Shown: piece after piece, positions 44,963 to 56,430 of the stretch
Numbering within the stretch: position 1 is the stretch's first letter
Layout: each line of letters starts with the position of its first letter
NCBI GenBank assembly: GCA_900155495.1
Contig: FTLJ01000395.1
Coordinates: 124,001-188,000, forward strand
Direction: 5' to 3'
Length of the DNA stretch: 64,000 nucleotides
Source: Porogramme epimiltina
Lineage: Eukaryota; Basidiomycota; Agaricomycetes; Polyporales; Polyporaceae
Notes under the pieces: model-generated
Database searches by the model: none
What the model saw: only the letters and a program-made list of their open reading frames with translations
What the model was told of the DNA's origin: nothing
Program-made: the position numbers and the translations under genes

Positions 44963-45499
44963 TATGTGTGCGGGAGCCGACATGGCAATGGAGGCTACGG
45001 AGACTTGCGGACTCGAAATTGCAGTCGATCGTATACGTCACTGTTCAACGATACCCCCGGCGTTCATGAATACAACGCTTAGCCGGGCTCTGTATCTGAT
45101 CGACGGAAGCGGAAGAGTGCCCGAGTGAAGGTGGAGGAGGCGTCGGAAGGGCTCCGAAGGCGATGGAGCCTCGGGACGCACGTTCGTAGAGAAAGTGGGG
45201 GCAATTAAGGCGCGGGTGTTCGGGTAGATAATCGCAATCTCGATTGGGATCGACGGAGGGCAGGGTCGTGCACGTGGGTCGGAAGGGACGGCGAGGGGGA
45301 CGTGACTGGGAGCGGGCAGTGGGAGGACGGGGCGCGGAGAAGGGACGCGGGCGAGGTTGAGCCTGGTTGAGCAGACACAGGCAGCCACTTTGCCTTGCTC
45401 GATGGGGCACCCGCTCCCTCTCGCGATCCTCCCTCCCGCCTTGCTTTGCTCTTATCGCCGCCCCTCCCCCAGCTCCTCCTCCCCACCCCCGCCGACACC
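44963..45499. promoter_or_regulatory. PHO81 upstream region
   Basis: About 540 bp between PEX12 and PHO81 on the same strand. It includes GCACGTGGG at 45270-45278 and a pyrimidine-rich tract from about 45400 to 45500 just before the ATG. Long antisense open frames here are attributed to base composition. Confidence 0.45.
45270..45278 (+). promoter_or_regulatory. Candidate Pho4/NUC-1-type site upstream of PHO81
   Basis: GCACGTGGG, 222 nt before the PHO81 ATG. It equals the high-affinity core CACGTGGG known for yeast Pho4, which controls PHO81 in yeast. The bare CACGTG also occurs elsewhere in this window, so function is inferred. Confidence 0.35.
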
Positions 45500-48400
45500 A
45501 TGAAGGTCGCGCCACCTCCCCTCTCTCCCCACGCCTCGTGCTGAGTCGCCCCTCTTTCCAGTTCGGCAAGCAGATCCAGGCGGAGCAGGTCCCGGGCTGG
45601 TCCGCCTACTACCTCGACTACAAGGCCCTCAAGAAAATCATCTCGTCCCTCACCGACAATCGCCCCGCATCCGAGGCCGCAGCACTCGCGCCCCCGACCA
45701 GCGTCCGCCCCGGCGACATCCTCGCCTCGCCCCAACTCCCCGCCACTCCCCGCCAAGCCTCCAGCCCGGCACACGAGCCAGAAGGCCCCCCAATATATGC
45801 GTCCCTCGGCCAGGACGACGACCGCGGCCCGAGCTTTCAGGCTCACAAGGCCGCGTTCTTCTTCAAGCTTGAAAGAGAGCTCGAGAAGGTGCGTCCCCTC
45901 GTCTCCTCCCGGTACTCCGCGCATGATATGGTTTTCCGCGCGCTGACCCCGGCATCCTCCCGCGCGTGTGCGCGTGCGCGTAGATCAACGCGTTCTACCT
46001 CGAGAAGGAAGCTGAGCTCAAGCTGCGCCTCGAGACGCTCCTCTCCAAGCGACGCGCGGCCGCCGCGCGCATCATGCCCGACGCGCTCGAGCGCGACGAC
46101 GCGACGAAGAACCACGTCGAGTGGGGCGCGGTCGAAGAGGGCTTCCGCCTCCTCGAGCGGGACATAGGGAAGCTGCAGGTAGATGGGATCGCGCCTGCGT
46201 CTCTCCGTGCTCACCACATACACCCTCCTCCCACCCCCGACAGCAATTCGTGGAAATAAACGCGATGGGCTTCCGCAAGATCCTCAAAAAGTGGGACAAG
46301 CGCTCTCGCTCGACCACCAAGGAGCTCTACCTCGCGCGCCAGGTCGAGATACAGCCCGTGTTTAACAGACAGGTGCGTCTGCGATGCCACAGCCCCGTTC
46401 GTCAGCAACGCGCGCTGAACGAAAGCCGCTGCAGCTTATCTCAGAACTCGCGGACACGGTCGCGGCATGCCTACTCGACTTAACAGACCTGTCTGTCGGA
46501 CTAGCTAGTGAGCTTGCTGTTGCGGAGGAGACCATCCTCAGTCATCAATTGAATATCGACCGGAATGTGCAAATGACGCCGTTCTACGACCTCGAGAGCA
46601 ACCTGCGCAAGGCCGTCGCGGAAAACGACACGACGACCGTAGGAGACCTCGTCCGCTACTCAGAGTCCCTCGCGCAGACCCGGGAAGCTCGGAATCACGT
46701 CACCCGCATCCTCTGGAAAGCCGTCATCGACGCGCCGCAGCCGCTAGCCGACCTCATCCTCGCTTCCTTGCCCGGCATCTTTGACTACGAGTTCGTCGAT
46801 GACATCAACGGCCGGACGTGCCTGCACGAGGCCGCGATCGCGGGCCTCATCCGCCTCGTCGACCTCTGTCTCGCTGGAGGCGTGCAGCAGGACAAGACGG
46901 ACGCGTACGGACGCTCTGCCCTCCACTACGCCGCGATGCACGGGCATGGCGACATCTGCTACAGGCTCGTCCAGGTCGGGCTCCCCCCGGACGTCGTCGA
47001 CGTCGACAACTGCACGCCCCTCATCTACGCCACTCTCAAGGGCTGCGTCGCGTGCGTCCGCGCGTTCCTCGAGGAGGGCAAGGTCTCCGTCCAGTCGCCC
47101 GGCTCGAACAGCGACCTCATGCCGCTCTCGCTCGCCGCGCGGTCGGGACACATGGCCGTCGTCGTGCTCCTGCTGCAGTACGGCGCGCCGAGCCGGCCAA
47201 ACACCAACGGCGAGTACCCGATCCACCTCGCGGCGCAGGAGGGCCACGCGGAGGTGTGCCGCACTCTCGCGAGCCACGACGGGTGGGACGTGCCGGACAA
47301 GTACAACGAGTGGACGCCGCTCTTCCACGCGGCGCGGTTCGGGCGCGACGCGTGCCTGCGCGTGCTGCTCGACGTGGGGAGCCGCATCAGCGTCACGGAC
47401 GAGGCGGGGAACTCGCCGATGTACTACGCGGCGTGGTACGGGCACCAGACGTGCGTCGCGCTGCTCGTCGAGGCCGCGGCCAAGGCGCAGGCCGCCGCGC
47501 AGGCGTCCCCGTCGCGCGCGTCGCCGCTCACGAACACGCAGCGGTCGACGGGCACGGACTCGGACATCGACGCGATCCCGTCGCTGTACCTCCCGCCGCC
47601 GATGATGCCGTACCGCGTGTACGGGCACAACTACCTCGACCGCACGGCGCTCATCCAGGTCACGATCGGGCACCTCTCCTCGCACTACCGGGACGCGGCG
47701 GCGGCGGAGCACGGCGGCAGCAGCAGCGGCGCCGCGGCGGTGCGCCTGCGGCACCCGCTCGCGGGCCCGCAGTACGACGACCGGTACCTGCACGCGTCGC
47801 CGCTGCTGAAGCTCGTCATGACCGCGACGCCGGCGGTGACCGCGGCGCCGTACAGCATCCCGCTGCCGCTGCAGCGCGAGCAGAAGATCGCGTTCTCGTT
47901 CCAGGCGCCCGAGCCGAGCGCGCTCGCGCTCGAGTTCTCGCTCTACCCGAACTTTGGGACGAAGACGATCGGGCGCGCGACGGCGCTGCCGTGCCTGTTC
48001 AGGGACATCCAGAACAGCCAGGCGTTCACGCTCCCGATCCTGGACCCCAGGCTTCACGTCATCGGAGAGGTCAGTCTGGCTTTTTCTCCTAGCTCCGCCC
48101 GGCGTTCTTCTCGTGACGCTCACTCGCCATTTTTGTCGTGCAGGTGTCGTTCGAGGTCAACGTGATCACGCCGTTCAGCGGGGTGAAGCTGGAGATCGGG
48201 GGCGCGGTGGAGACGTACTGGAAGTCGCTCGCGATGCCCGTGCCGAGCGGGGGCAGCGCGAAGCTGCTCGCGCCGCGGCCGGCGCCCGTGCCCGCGCTGC
48301 ACGGGCGGGCGCTCGGGGGCACGTCCGCGCAGACGTCGCCGACAAACCCGACGCTCGCGACAGCGGCGTCGGGGCACTCGCTCACGCACTCGTCCGTCAC

Positions 48401-49697
48401 AGGCAGCTACATCTACGTGACGGTGCAGGTGACGCGCGACCTGCACCCGGTGGCGTTCGCGGGGTGGCGGCTGCCAGACGAGTCCTACGAGCTGGGCGTC
48501 GCGGACGTGACGCTCGCGCAGTTTCAGGCACTCGCGGCGCGCACGCGCGGTGCGGCGCCCCTACCCGCGCCGGACGCCGCCGCGGCGCCGTCGGTATGGT
48601 CGAAGTGGATAGCGGGCTCGATGGCTACGCTGCAAGAGCTCTTACGGGTGCGCGCGTCTCTCTCCCTCACGGCAGCGGACCCGGGCTCACGCCGACATTG
48701 TTGTCCTCCCCCTCTCCCCCGCACGCGCAGATCGTCCCGGCGGCACACGGCGTCTGCGTGGAGATCGCGTACGCGCCGCTGCGGGTGCGGCGGCGGCACG
48801 CGCTGCGGCACCAGGTGGACCTGAACGCGGTGGTGGACGGGGTGCTCCGGCGGGTGTACGAGAGCTCTGGGCTGGAGGGGCAGATGGGCCGCCGCCCGGT
48901 CGTCTTCACGTCCTTTGCGCCCGACGTCTGCGCCGCGCTCAACTGGAAACAGCCGAACTGTACGTCATCTCACCCCCCGTCTCGACGCTTTCTCCGCTCC
49001 TCGCGCGTCCCCCGCTCCCCGCTCCCCGTCCCTCGAATTTCCGCGCCGCCGCCACGCTCCCATTCATTCCCCCGCTCCGGCTCCCTTTTGTGCGCCGGTG
49101 GATGACGGATGGCTAACTAACCGCATTGGGGCGCCGTCGCAGATCCGGTGTTCCTCGCGTCCCAGTGCGGCGAGCGGAGCCGCGCGCCGCCGAGCCCGAT
49201 CGCGCTCTCCGTCGACGACGTCCACGACCACCGCCTCTACAGCCTCGACGCCGCCGTCGAGTTCAGCAAGACCAACAACCTCCTCGGCGTCCTCCTCGAC
49301 GCCGGCTTCCTGGTGCGTACGCCCCTCGTCTCTCCCCCCTGTTCCTTGCCCTGCCCCTACCCCTGCCCCCCGTTTTCCCTCTCCCTCTCCCGACCCTGGC
49401 GTGAACGACGCTTCTCGCGCTTCCTCCGCTTCTACTCGGGCGACCGTGGGCTGCGGCGTGTGCTAACTGACGCCCTCGTTCTCCTCCGCCGCTCGTCGTC
49501 GCCAGGCACGCACGCCGTCCCTGATCCAGGGCGTCAAGGACTACGGTCTGCTCGTCGGCACGTTCGGCGTCCTCGACGACCTCGAGCGCCTCCCCACCTC
49601 GGCCGGCGCAGACGCGGCGGGGCTCGACGCCGCCCTCCACGACGGCGTCCTCACCTACTTCAACCACCCCAAGCAGCGCGGCCTCCAGGGCCTCTAG
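45500..49697 (+). CDS. PHO81: PHO81, SPX-ankyrin-GDPD phosphate-starvation regulator
   Basis: Cyclin-dependent kinase inhibitor of the phosphate (PHO) pathway. The start MKFGKQIQAEQVPGWSAYYL continues with DYKALKKIISSLTDN, the SPX N-terminus that binds inositol pyrophosphates. The SPX domain continues through FFFKLERELEKINAFYLEKE, and FVEINAMGFRKILKKWDKRS contains the basic ligand-binding Lys cluster. At least six ankyrin repeats follow in one long exon, for example GRTCLHEAAIAGLIRLVDLC, GRSALHYAAMHGHGDICYRL, EYPIHLAAQEGHAEVCRTLA and NSPMYYAAWYGHQTCVALLV. The C-terminal part (EQKIAFSFQAPEPSALALEF; LDPRLHVIGEVSFEVNVITP; VDLNAVVDGVLRRV) is the degenerate GDPD-like region. The first exon is only ATG AAG. 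Codons end almost always in G or C. Confidence 0.93.
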
Positions 49698-50078
49698 CGC
49701 GTACCCCGGAGGACGGCTCGAAGACGACCACGCACGCCCCCTTTGGACTCGGCCACACTTATCTTTATCGGTATTTCTAGACGACGACACGATCGCTATG
49801 CCCGCCCCCGCGCGACGGTTTTCAGCCGGCGCGTCGCGCGCCCCATTATTACTGTATGCTCCCTCCTACATTTGTTTCGTGTTACATACATCGTTCTTTC
49901 AGCGCCCCGGACTCTGTTCTCTCTCCCCCCTCTGCCTCCTCCCACCACATCTTGTGTCCATACGTACGAAAGCAGCGGCAGTAGCATTAGCATTACAAGG
50001 CAAGAAGTCCGTCCAAGAAATGTAGCAAAGTAGCAGCGACGGCAGCGGCCGCGATCGCCGCCGCGGGGAAGTTGGATA
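49698..50078. other. Convergent 3' spacer, PHO81 / ABC transporter
   Basis: About 380 bp between two stop codons; pyrimidine-rich near 49910-49950. No gene recognised. Confidence 0.45.
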
Positions 50079-53000
50079 TTAGACAGAAGCTTCGTATAGA
50101 GCAGCGTATCTCCCCTTGCGCGCCAGGAGCTCTTCGTGCGTCCCGCACTCGATGATGGTCTACGACATCGGCGTCAGCGCGCGTGTTCCCGGCGTCTCCA
50201 CCGCCCCGCCCCCCGGATGGCAATAACCACCACCGACGGGCGGCGCTCTCTTGCCTCCGAGGTCAGGCGGAGGGAGGGGGGGGGGGGCGCAGCCAACTCA
50301 CCCCGTGCTCCATCATCGCGATCTTGTCTGCGCGGCGGGCGGTCGCGAGCCGGTGCGTGATGTACACGACCGTCTTCGTGCGCGCGCCGTCGGGCCCGCG
50401 CGAGATCGCCTCGATCGTGTCGAAGACGTGCTTTTGCGCGTGCGCGTCGAGCGAGGAGGTCTGTAAATGGGCAAGGGGCAGGGGCAAGGGGCAAGGGGAG
50501 GGGGAACGAGAGAGATGGGCGAGGCCTGCCGTTAGCGACACCCGACCGGACTCGGAGGAAATAAACAAAAAGAAAAAAAGATGGGGATGGAGAAGGAGAA
50601 GGAGGAAGGAGGAAGGAGAAGAAGAATTATCGGGGCGGCGTAGGGCGGGGCGCAGCCCGCGCGACGTGATGTATTGGCTGGGGCGAAACGGACACTCACC
50701 GGCTCGTCGAACACCAGGAGCTCCACCTCCGGCCGCCGGGCGCGCATGAACGCGCGCGAGATCGCTATCCGTTGCCACTGCGGGGCGGGCGCGGGAGGGC
50801 GGTGTCCGGTCAGCAGTCAGTATTCAATGCTTAGCTTGAGAGGCCACCCCGAGGGAAACATCCGACTCACCTCTCCCCCCGACAGCCCGTGTGGCGACCC
50901 ACATCCCCCATCCCCGCCGCACAACGCGTCTTCACCGCACTCGCCCCCGTCCATCCCCATCCCCGCACCCATCCCCGCACCTACACCCATTCCCAGGTCC
51001 CCGGACCCACCCCCGCCCGCGCCGCTCCCCCCAAGGCGCGTGCGCACGCCCTCGGGCAGCGCGCGGACGAGGTCCGCCGCGCCCGCGAGCGCGAGCGCGG
51101 CGTCGACGGCGCCGGGCGCGCGCATGTCGGGCACGAAGCCGACGCCGACGTTGGCGCGCACGGACGCGCCGCCGAAGCGCGCGAAGCCCTGGAAGACGGC
51201 CGACGCGCGCGCATGCAGCTCGCGCGGCGCGACGCGGCGCGCGTCCGCGCCGTTCACGCGCAGCGTGGGCACTCTGGTGCACCTGCACCCGCACCCGCCC
51301 GGTGGGTCGGAAGGGGAGTCGGAAGGGGAGGGGGAGGGGTCGAAGTCGTAGAGGCGGAGGAGGACGTGCGCGAGCGTCGTCTTGCCTGTGGGCGGGCCGG
51401 TGGGTGAGTGGGGCGCGTGTGTGAAGGGAGGTGTGGTTAGACGCGGGTGAAACTGGATGCCGGAGGCGGAGGCGGAGGAGGAAGACGCACCGGAGCCGTT
51501 GTAACCCACGATGGCGACGGTTTCCCCGGCGGCGATGGAGAGGTTGACGTTGCGCAGCGCGGGCTGCTTGCTCCCCGGGTACGTGAAGCACAAGTTCCTA
51601 GAAGGGTGACGGAATGGGGGGGTGGCGGCAGACCAATAATTAGCCACAGCCTCGCGGGGGGCGTCTCGCGGGTGCGCGCGCGAGATGGAGAGGGCTCACC
51701 TGGCTTCTATCGACATACCCCGCCCGGAGGGCCGGTACGGGAGGAGCCTGCTCGCCTCGGGCTGGAGGCGGGGCTTTAGAGTTGTGGCCGCACAAAACGC
51801 GCCCGTCAGAAAGATGCCCTGGAAGGCCGCGCGGAGGGTGCGCGCGAGGGCCTCTGCGGTCGCGAAGAGGGTCTGCAGCGTCGTGCGGTAGAGCGTGAAC
51901 GTGCCCACGGACGTCGAGGTCGAGTGCAGGACGAGCAGCAGCGGGACCTGGGGCGCAGAACGCCGGGCCCGCGGGGCCGCGGTGGGTGTCAGTGATTGGA
52001 AGGGGTGAGGTGGGGTGAGAGGGTCGGGATCGGAGGACGCGAGGCACTCACGTTGTGGAAGGCTGAAAACATCCCGGACAGGTACACCCTCGAGAGGACG
52101 CGGGAGGTGAAGTCGCCATCTCCGCCAGCGTCGCGGTGCTCGAGGCGGATGAGCGTCTTGCGGGCGCGAGACCACGCCTTAAGGATCCACGGCCCCAGGT
52201 CGAAGAGCATGACCTCGGGACGGTACGAGTCGCTGTGGGCCAGCCGCCGCATCGCCTCCTGCTTCGCGGCCATGCGGGCCTCGAGCCGGCTGCCCGCGGG
52301 GCAGTCCCAGTAACGTCGTTCGCCGCCCAGCCAAGAGAGAACAGACGGGAGCGCGGAGAGCGCGAAGGAGAGGAGGATGACCGACAGCGGCGTGCGGCCG
52401 TAAAATGTCAGGGAGGAAAGGACGAAGAGGTGCGTCATTAGTTCGGACATGAGGGTGAGAAGGCGCAGAAAGTCGAAGGGAGAGAAGAGCCCGAAGGCGG
52501 AGAAGCCGTTGAACGAACGGACGAACATGTCGGATTCCTGCAGGAGGTCGCGAACTAAGGGGTCGGAGAGGGTGGGGATGTCTAGCCGGAGCCTCTGTTC
52601 CATTTGTCTATGTTCTACGAAGAAACGTGCGGCGCCGTGGACGACGCTTTCATTGGCAGTCCTGCAGGAGGGATATCACAATGGTGAGATTTACGTATGT
52701 CTTGATACAATGTGGCGTACGCAATGTGGTCAACGGCAGCTTCCATGGACATGCGAATTAGTTCCAGCGCTACTTGATGTATGATATGGCTTGACGTGAA
52801 GTCGCCAGAGGATATTATTTTCTGCAGCTATAACGGGGTGAGCGGGAATACAACGGCCTGGAACGATCCGTCGTACCTCATCGACCATAAGAGCCTGGGA
52901 GTAGCCCCTGAAGGCAGGCAGCGTGCCGCGCACGAGGTCTAGTATAATCATTAGGGATATTCTGTACGGGTGAAGCTCCCATAGGCGGGACAATATTTCG

Positions 53001-53287
53001 GAGGCGCAGCATTTTGAAAGGTCGTAAGCTAGAGCGAAATTATCGAAGGTGAAAGCGCGAAAGGAGCCGGGGGGAAGAAGGTCGGAGCCCCCTTTTGGGC
53101 AGCGTCGGGACGCTAGCCAGTGTTCGTACAGGTCCGGCTGTTTCTCCGGAGCCCTTTTCAAGCGCTCGCGGAAGGGCGGGCAGAACTTGGCCGGGGAGAC
53201 GTCGTGAGAGCAGCCAGGAAGGAAAGAGACACAAGAGACTGCGAGGCGGGAGACGTCAGAGAGGGCGGAAGAGAGGGCGGAACGCAT
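50079..53287 (-). CDS. Single-half ABC transporter-like protein with low-complexity inserts
   Basis: One transmembrane region plus one nucleotide-binding domain. N-terminal part starts MRSALSSALSDVSRLAVSCV and includes LIRLEHRDAGGDGDFTSRVL and FFVEHRQMEQRLRLDIPTLS. Hydrophobic stretches include LMTHLFVLSSLTFYGRTPLS / VILLSFALSALPS and GTFTLYRTTLQTLFATAEAL. NBD: ARNLCFTYPGSKQPALRNVN; Walker A GYNGSGKTTLAHVLLRLYDF; Q-loop ASAVFQGFARFGGASVRAN; signature GLSGGEWQRIAISRAF; Walker B VELLVFDEPTSSLDAHAQ; H-loop VVYITHRLATARRADKIAMM; end ARKGRYAALYEASV. Introns split Walker A (after GYNGSG) and Walker B (after FDEP). A Cys/Ser/Pro-rich insert follows Walker A and a Gly/Met-rich one precedes LSGGE. All catalytic residues are present; substrate unknown. 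Confidence 0.8.
50589..50626 (+). repeat. Homopurine tract inside an ABC-gene intron
   Basis: 38 consecutive purines of the GGA/GAA type, pyrimidine-rich on the coding (-) strand. It lies within the intron of roughly 240 nt that separates FDEP from TSSLDA. Confidence 0.8.
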
Positions 53288-54516
53288 GCTGACCCGGGCG
53301 GTAGAGGAGGCCCAGTGTGGGAGGCGTGCGGGCGATTTAAAGGGGCGGGGTGGAACGCCCTGGGATGGATAAAATTCTGCCCACGTCAGTCCGTTATTGT
53401 TTTGGTGGGCGATGAGATCGCGAGCGCTCTTGGGTGCTGGCAGACGGAGGCAGTATATGGGAAGGGAGTGCCGGAAGGGAGAGGCCGGACCAATTTGTAG
53501 GCTTTAGGCTGTGAGACTGTTTGGTAAGGCGTCAGTCGGGTTTGGGGAGGAGGTGATAGGCAACGGGGGAGATGAAGGGAGGGCCAGAAGACGCAGACGC
53601 AGCTGCCGGAAACGGTACGCTAAATGGACCGGGAGGGGACGGGCGGAGCCCGAGGGACGTCTGAGGTGCGCTCGGCTGGCGATGGTGATGCCGCTAGACC
53701 GCTCACCCTTTAGGACTTCCTTTTCGGGGGAGGGGAGATGGGGGGGTGGCTGCTAGAAGGGCGGGGCATGAGAAAGCGTATGTTTTATTACGACTAGGGA
53801 TTACGATTAGTTCCGGGCTGGGCGAGGCGGATCGGGCGCCATGGCCGGCTGGGCCGCTAGCGGGCGCGACGCGGAGGGCGAGGAGTCGGGCAGCGGGTGG
53901 CAGCGGCTGGGAGGGGGGGCATGGGTCATGCGATATGTTTTGCCGAGTTGTAGGTCCGAGTGTACTTGGTTGGGCGGCGCGCGTGGTGCCTGATGGGCCG
54001 TGGTTGGGGCGGGCGTCGAATCGCTGTGGACACACACGGCTGTCTGAAAAGGTTTGCGGATCAGAGGGAGACGTTGGACGAGGCTGCCCACGGCCGCAGT
54101 GCGCACGCGCGGACGACGACGACGCGTCGACGAGTCACGACCGTGCCAGCCGCGTGCCCGCCTTTCGGTTTAATTCCGACCAGTCCGCCGCGCGCAGGCT
54201 GTCACTGCGCTGCAAACGCGAGGCGCCGGATCAGAGCAGGGACGCGTCCGGGGCGATGTGCGGGGCGGCGGCGTGTTGGGGGCACGTTGGCAGCCACACC
54301 CCGGGCCATGATGCATGAGCCATGGGCCATGGCCAAGGGCGACTCCTCCCTCTCTCCGACTCGCTCGAGCAAGGTCCCGGCCAGTGGCCCCGCCACCTCC
54401 CGCCGTCCCCGCCCGACCCTCCACCGGCCCGGCCGGGCGTCTGATTTTTCGCCGCACACCGTACCACTCGATCGCCGTGCCCGAGTCAGCCGCCTTTATT
54501 TGCTTTCCCTCTCGCC
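53288..54516. promoter_or_regulatory. Long GC-rich divergent spacer, ABC gene / GTP cyclohydrolase
   Basis: 1.2 kb between outward-facing start codons, the longest promoter-type gap in the window. It contains a cluster of CATG-bearing words near 54300-54345 and a TTTATTT run at about 54495, 20 nt before the ATG at 54517. No reading frame with motif content was found. Confidence 0.4.
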
Positions 54517-55758
54517 ATGTCCCTCGACGACCCCGCAAGCCAGGACCACCTCTCCGACAGCCTCCACAGGCTCAAGCTCGCCCAGGACCAGCGCGACGCC
54601 GTCCCCGACCAGCCCCTCCCCGACGCAGACTCCCCCCGCGCAGAGGGCTCCGCTGCCGCCGCCCGCCATGGCGGCCCCTCCCCGCAAATACGCGAAGGGT
54701 ACGGCTTCCGCCCCCTTTCGGGCATCTCCACACCCTTGTACACCTCCAAGGCCGTCGCCCGGGTAGGCACCCCCCTCGTCGATTCCAACGGTCTTGGCTG
54801 GCCAGGTGAGCACGCCCCCTGTCCCTCTCGTCTTCGCGGCTGACGGCGCGCGAAGCAAAGTCCACGCACCTCCGCCTCAACGCGACACCTGAGGAGCGCG
54901 CGGAGCGCGAGAAGAAGCTCTCCGCCGCCGTGCGCACCATCCTCGAGTGCATAGGCGAGGATCCGGACAGGGAAGGCCTCCTCAAGACCCCAGACCGCTA
55001 CGCCAAAGCTCTTTTGTGGATGACGCGCGGATACGAGGAGCGGCTCGCCGGTGCGTTACCCCCTCGCGATCGCGCCCGCCGCCGCTGCATCCGCTGACGC
55101 GCCTGCCGTCCCCGCCCGCCCGCAGACATTATCAATGACGCCGTCTTCGAAGAAGACCACGACGAGATGGTGCTCGTGCGCGACATCGAGGTCTCCAGCC
55201 TCTGCGAGCACCACCTCGTCCCTTTTACGGGCAAGGTTAGCCTCCCCCCCTTTCCTTCCCCGCGCGCATGGAAGCGTTGGCTAACTATGTACAGATTGCG
55301 ATAGGCTACATCCCCAACAAGCTCGTCCTCGGCCTCTCAAAGCTCGCGCGGATCGCCGAGACGTTTAGTCGCCGGCTGCAGGTCCAGGAGCGGCTCACGA
55401 AGCAGGTCGCCCTCGCCGTTCAGGAGGCGATTCATCCCCGCGGCGTCGCGGTCGTGATGGAAGCAACGTGCGTGGGCCCTTCCTTTCATTTACGTGCGCC
55501 CCCCACTTCCCCTCCCCGCGGCGTCCGCATTTCCTCCCCCACACTCGCCTCGCCTCACCCCTCCGCACGTCATAACCTTCCCCGCACGCCCACCGTAAGC
55601 TGACGCGCCGTCTTGCGCCCGCACGCAGGCACATGTGTATGACCATGCGCGGTGTCCAAAAGCCCGGCGCGGTGACCGTGACGTCCTGCATGCTCGGCTG
55701 CTTCCGCACGCAGCAGAAGACCCGCGAGGAGTTCCTCACCCTCATCAAGGGCCGGTAA
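54517..55758 (+). CDS. FOL2: GTP cyclohydrolase I
   Basis: Converts GTP to 7,8-dihydroneopterin triphosphate, the first step of folate and tetrahydrobiopterin synthesis, in the cytosol. The N-terminal 110 residues are variable and Pro/Ser-rich (fungal type), with [20 protein letters not shown]. The catalytic domain includes [60 protein letters not shown] (zinc Cys and catalytic His-His), [60 protein letters not shown] (second zinc Cys) and [20 protein letters not shown]. The protein ends FLTLIKGR. Introns lie after NGLGWP, RLA, TGK and EAT. All metal and catalytic residues are intact. Confidence 0.95.
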
Positions 55759-56430
55759 CGGACCCGCCTTCGTCGCCCGCGCACCCGCTGTGCGCCTCAT
55801 CCATCTAGGACGCACGTCACGCACGCGCGCACCCTTGCATATCCTTACACTGGGACCGATTCAACTCGCATTGGTTTCGAGCAGTTCAACATTGTATTTT
55901 TGCACCATGTAGCACGCACGTACACCCCATCTCAGCCACACACCCCCTCTTGGCCATTCGATTCCAACATCGACCTTTACCATACCAGCCGCTAATGCAC
56001 ATTGCAATTCAACTTGACGTCCACAAGTCCACCCACGCACGTAGCTACACACACATACACATGTACTACTATCCGCCGCGCGGGGTCCCTTACGGGCCCC
56101 GCGGGGTGCAGCGTGTATAGAGCACGCGAGAACTCGCACATAATTTTCGGAAATCCGTTATGGGCGCACCGCGGAAATGAGCTGAGATGATAATGATGAT
56201 GAGAGAGTAGGAGCGATGGTGATGAATTTCAAGCTCGGGAAATTACACTAGTAAAACGAGGATACAATAGCAGTAGCTTCGGCCCTCGAGGGGCACCGGG
56301 CTCTGCGCGCACTCGCGCAGCATATGTATGTATATGCTACAAATCGGCACGAGGCACCCGCAGGGCCGTCCACGGATCTCAGTCCGCCGTCCGCGGTCGA
56401 ACAACTCATGAAAAAAAGGTACCCGACACT
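55759..56430. other. Convergent 3' spacer, GTP cyclohydrolase / THO2
   Basis: About 670 bp between two stop codons. It includes CA-rich runs near 56035-56065 and TATG repeats near 56320-56335. No gene recognised. Confidence 0.45.

Noticed and set aside
45205..45924. 239-residue - strand open frame upstream of and over PHO81 exon 2
   Set aside because: Overlaps the conserved SPX coding sequence on the other strand; no motif of its own.
46744..48123. 459-residue - strand open frame
   Set aside because: Lies antisense to the PHO81 ankyrin exon. Arg/Val-rich with no motif; caused by near-total G/C at codon third positions.
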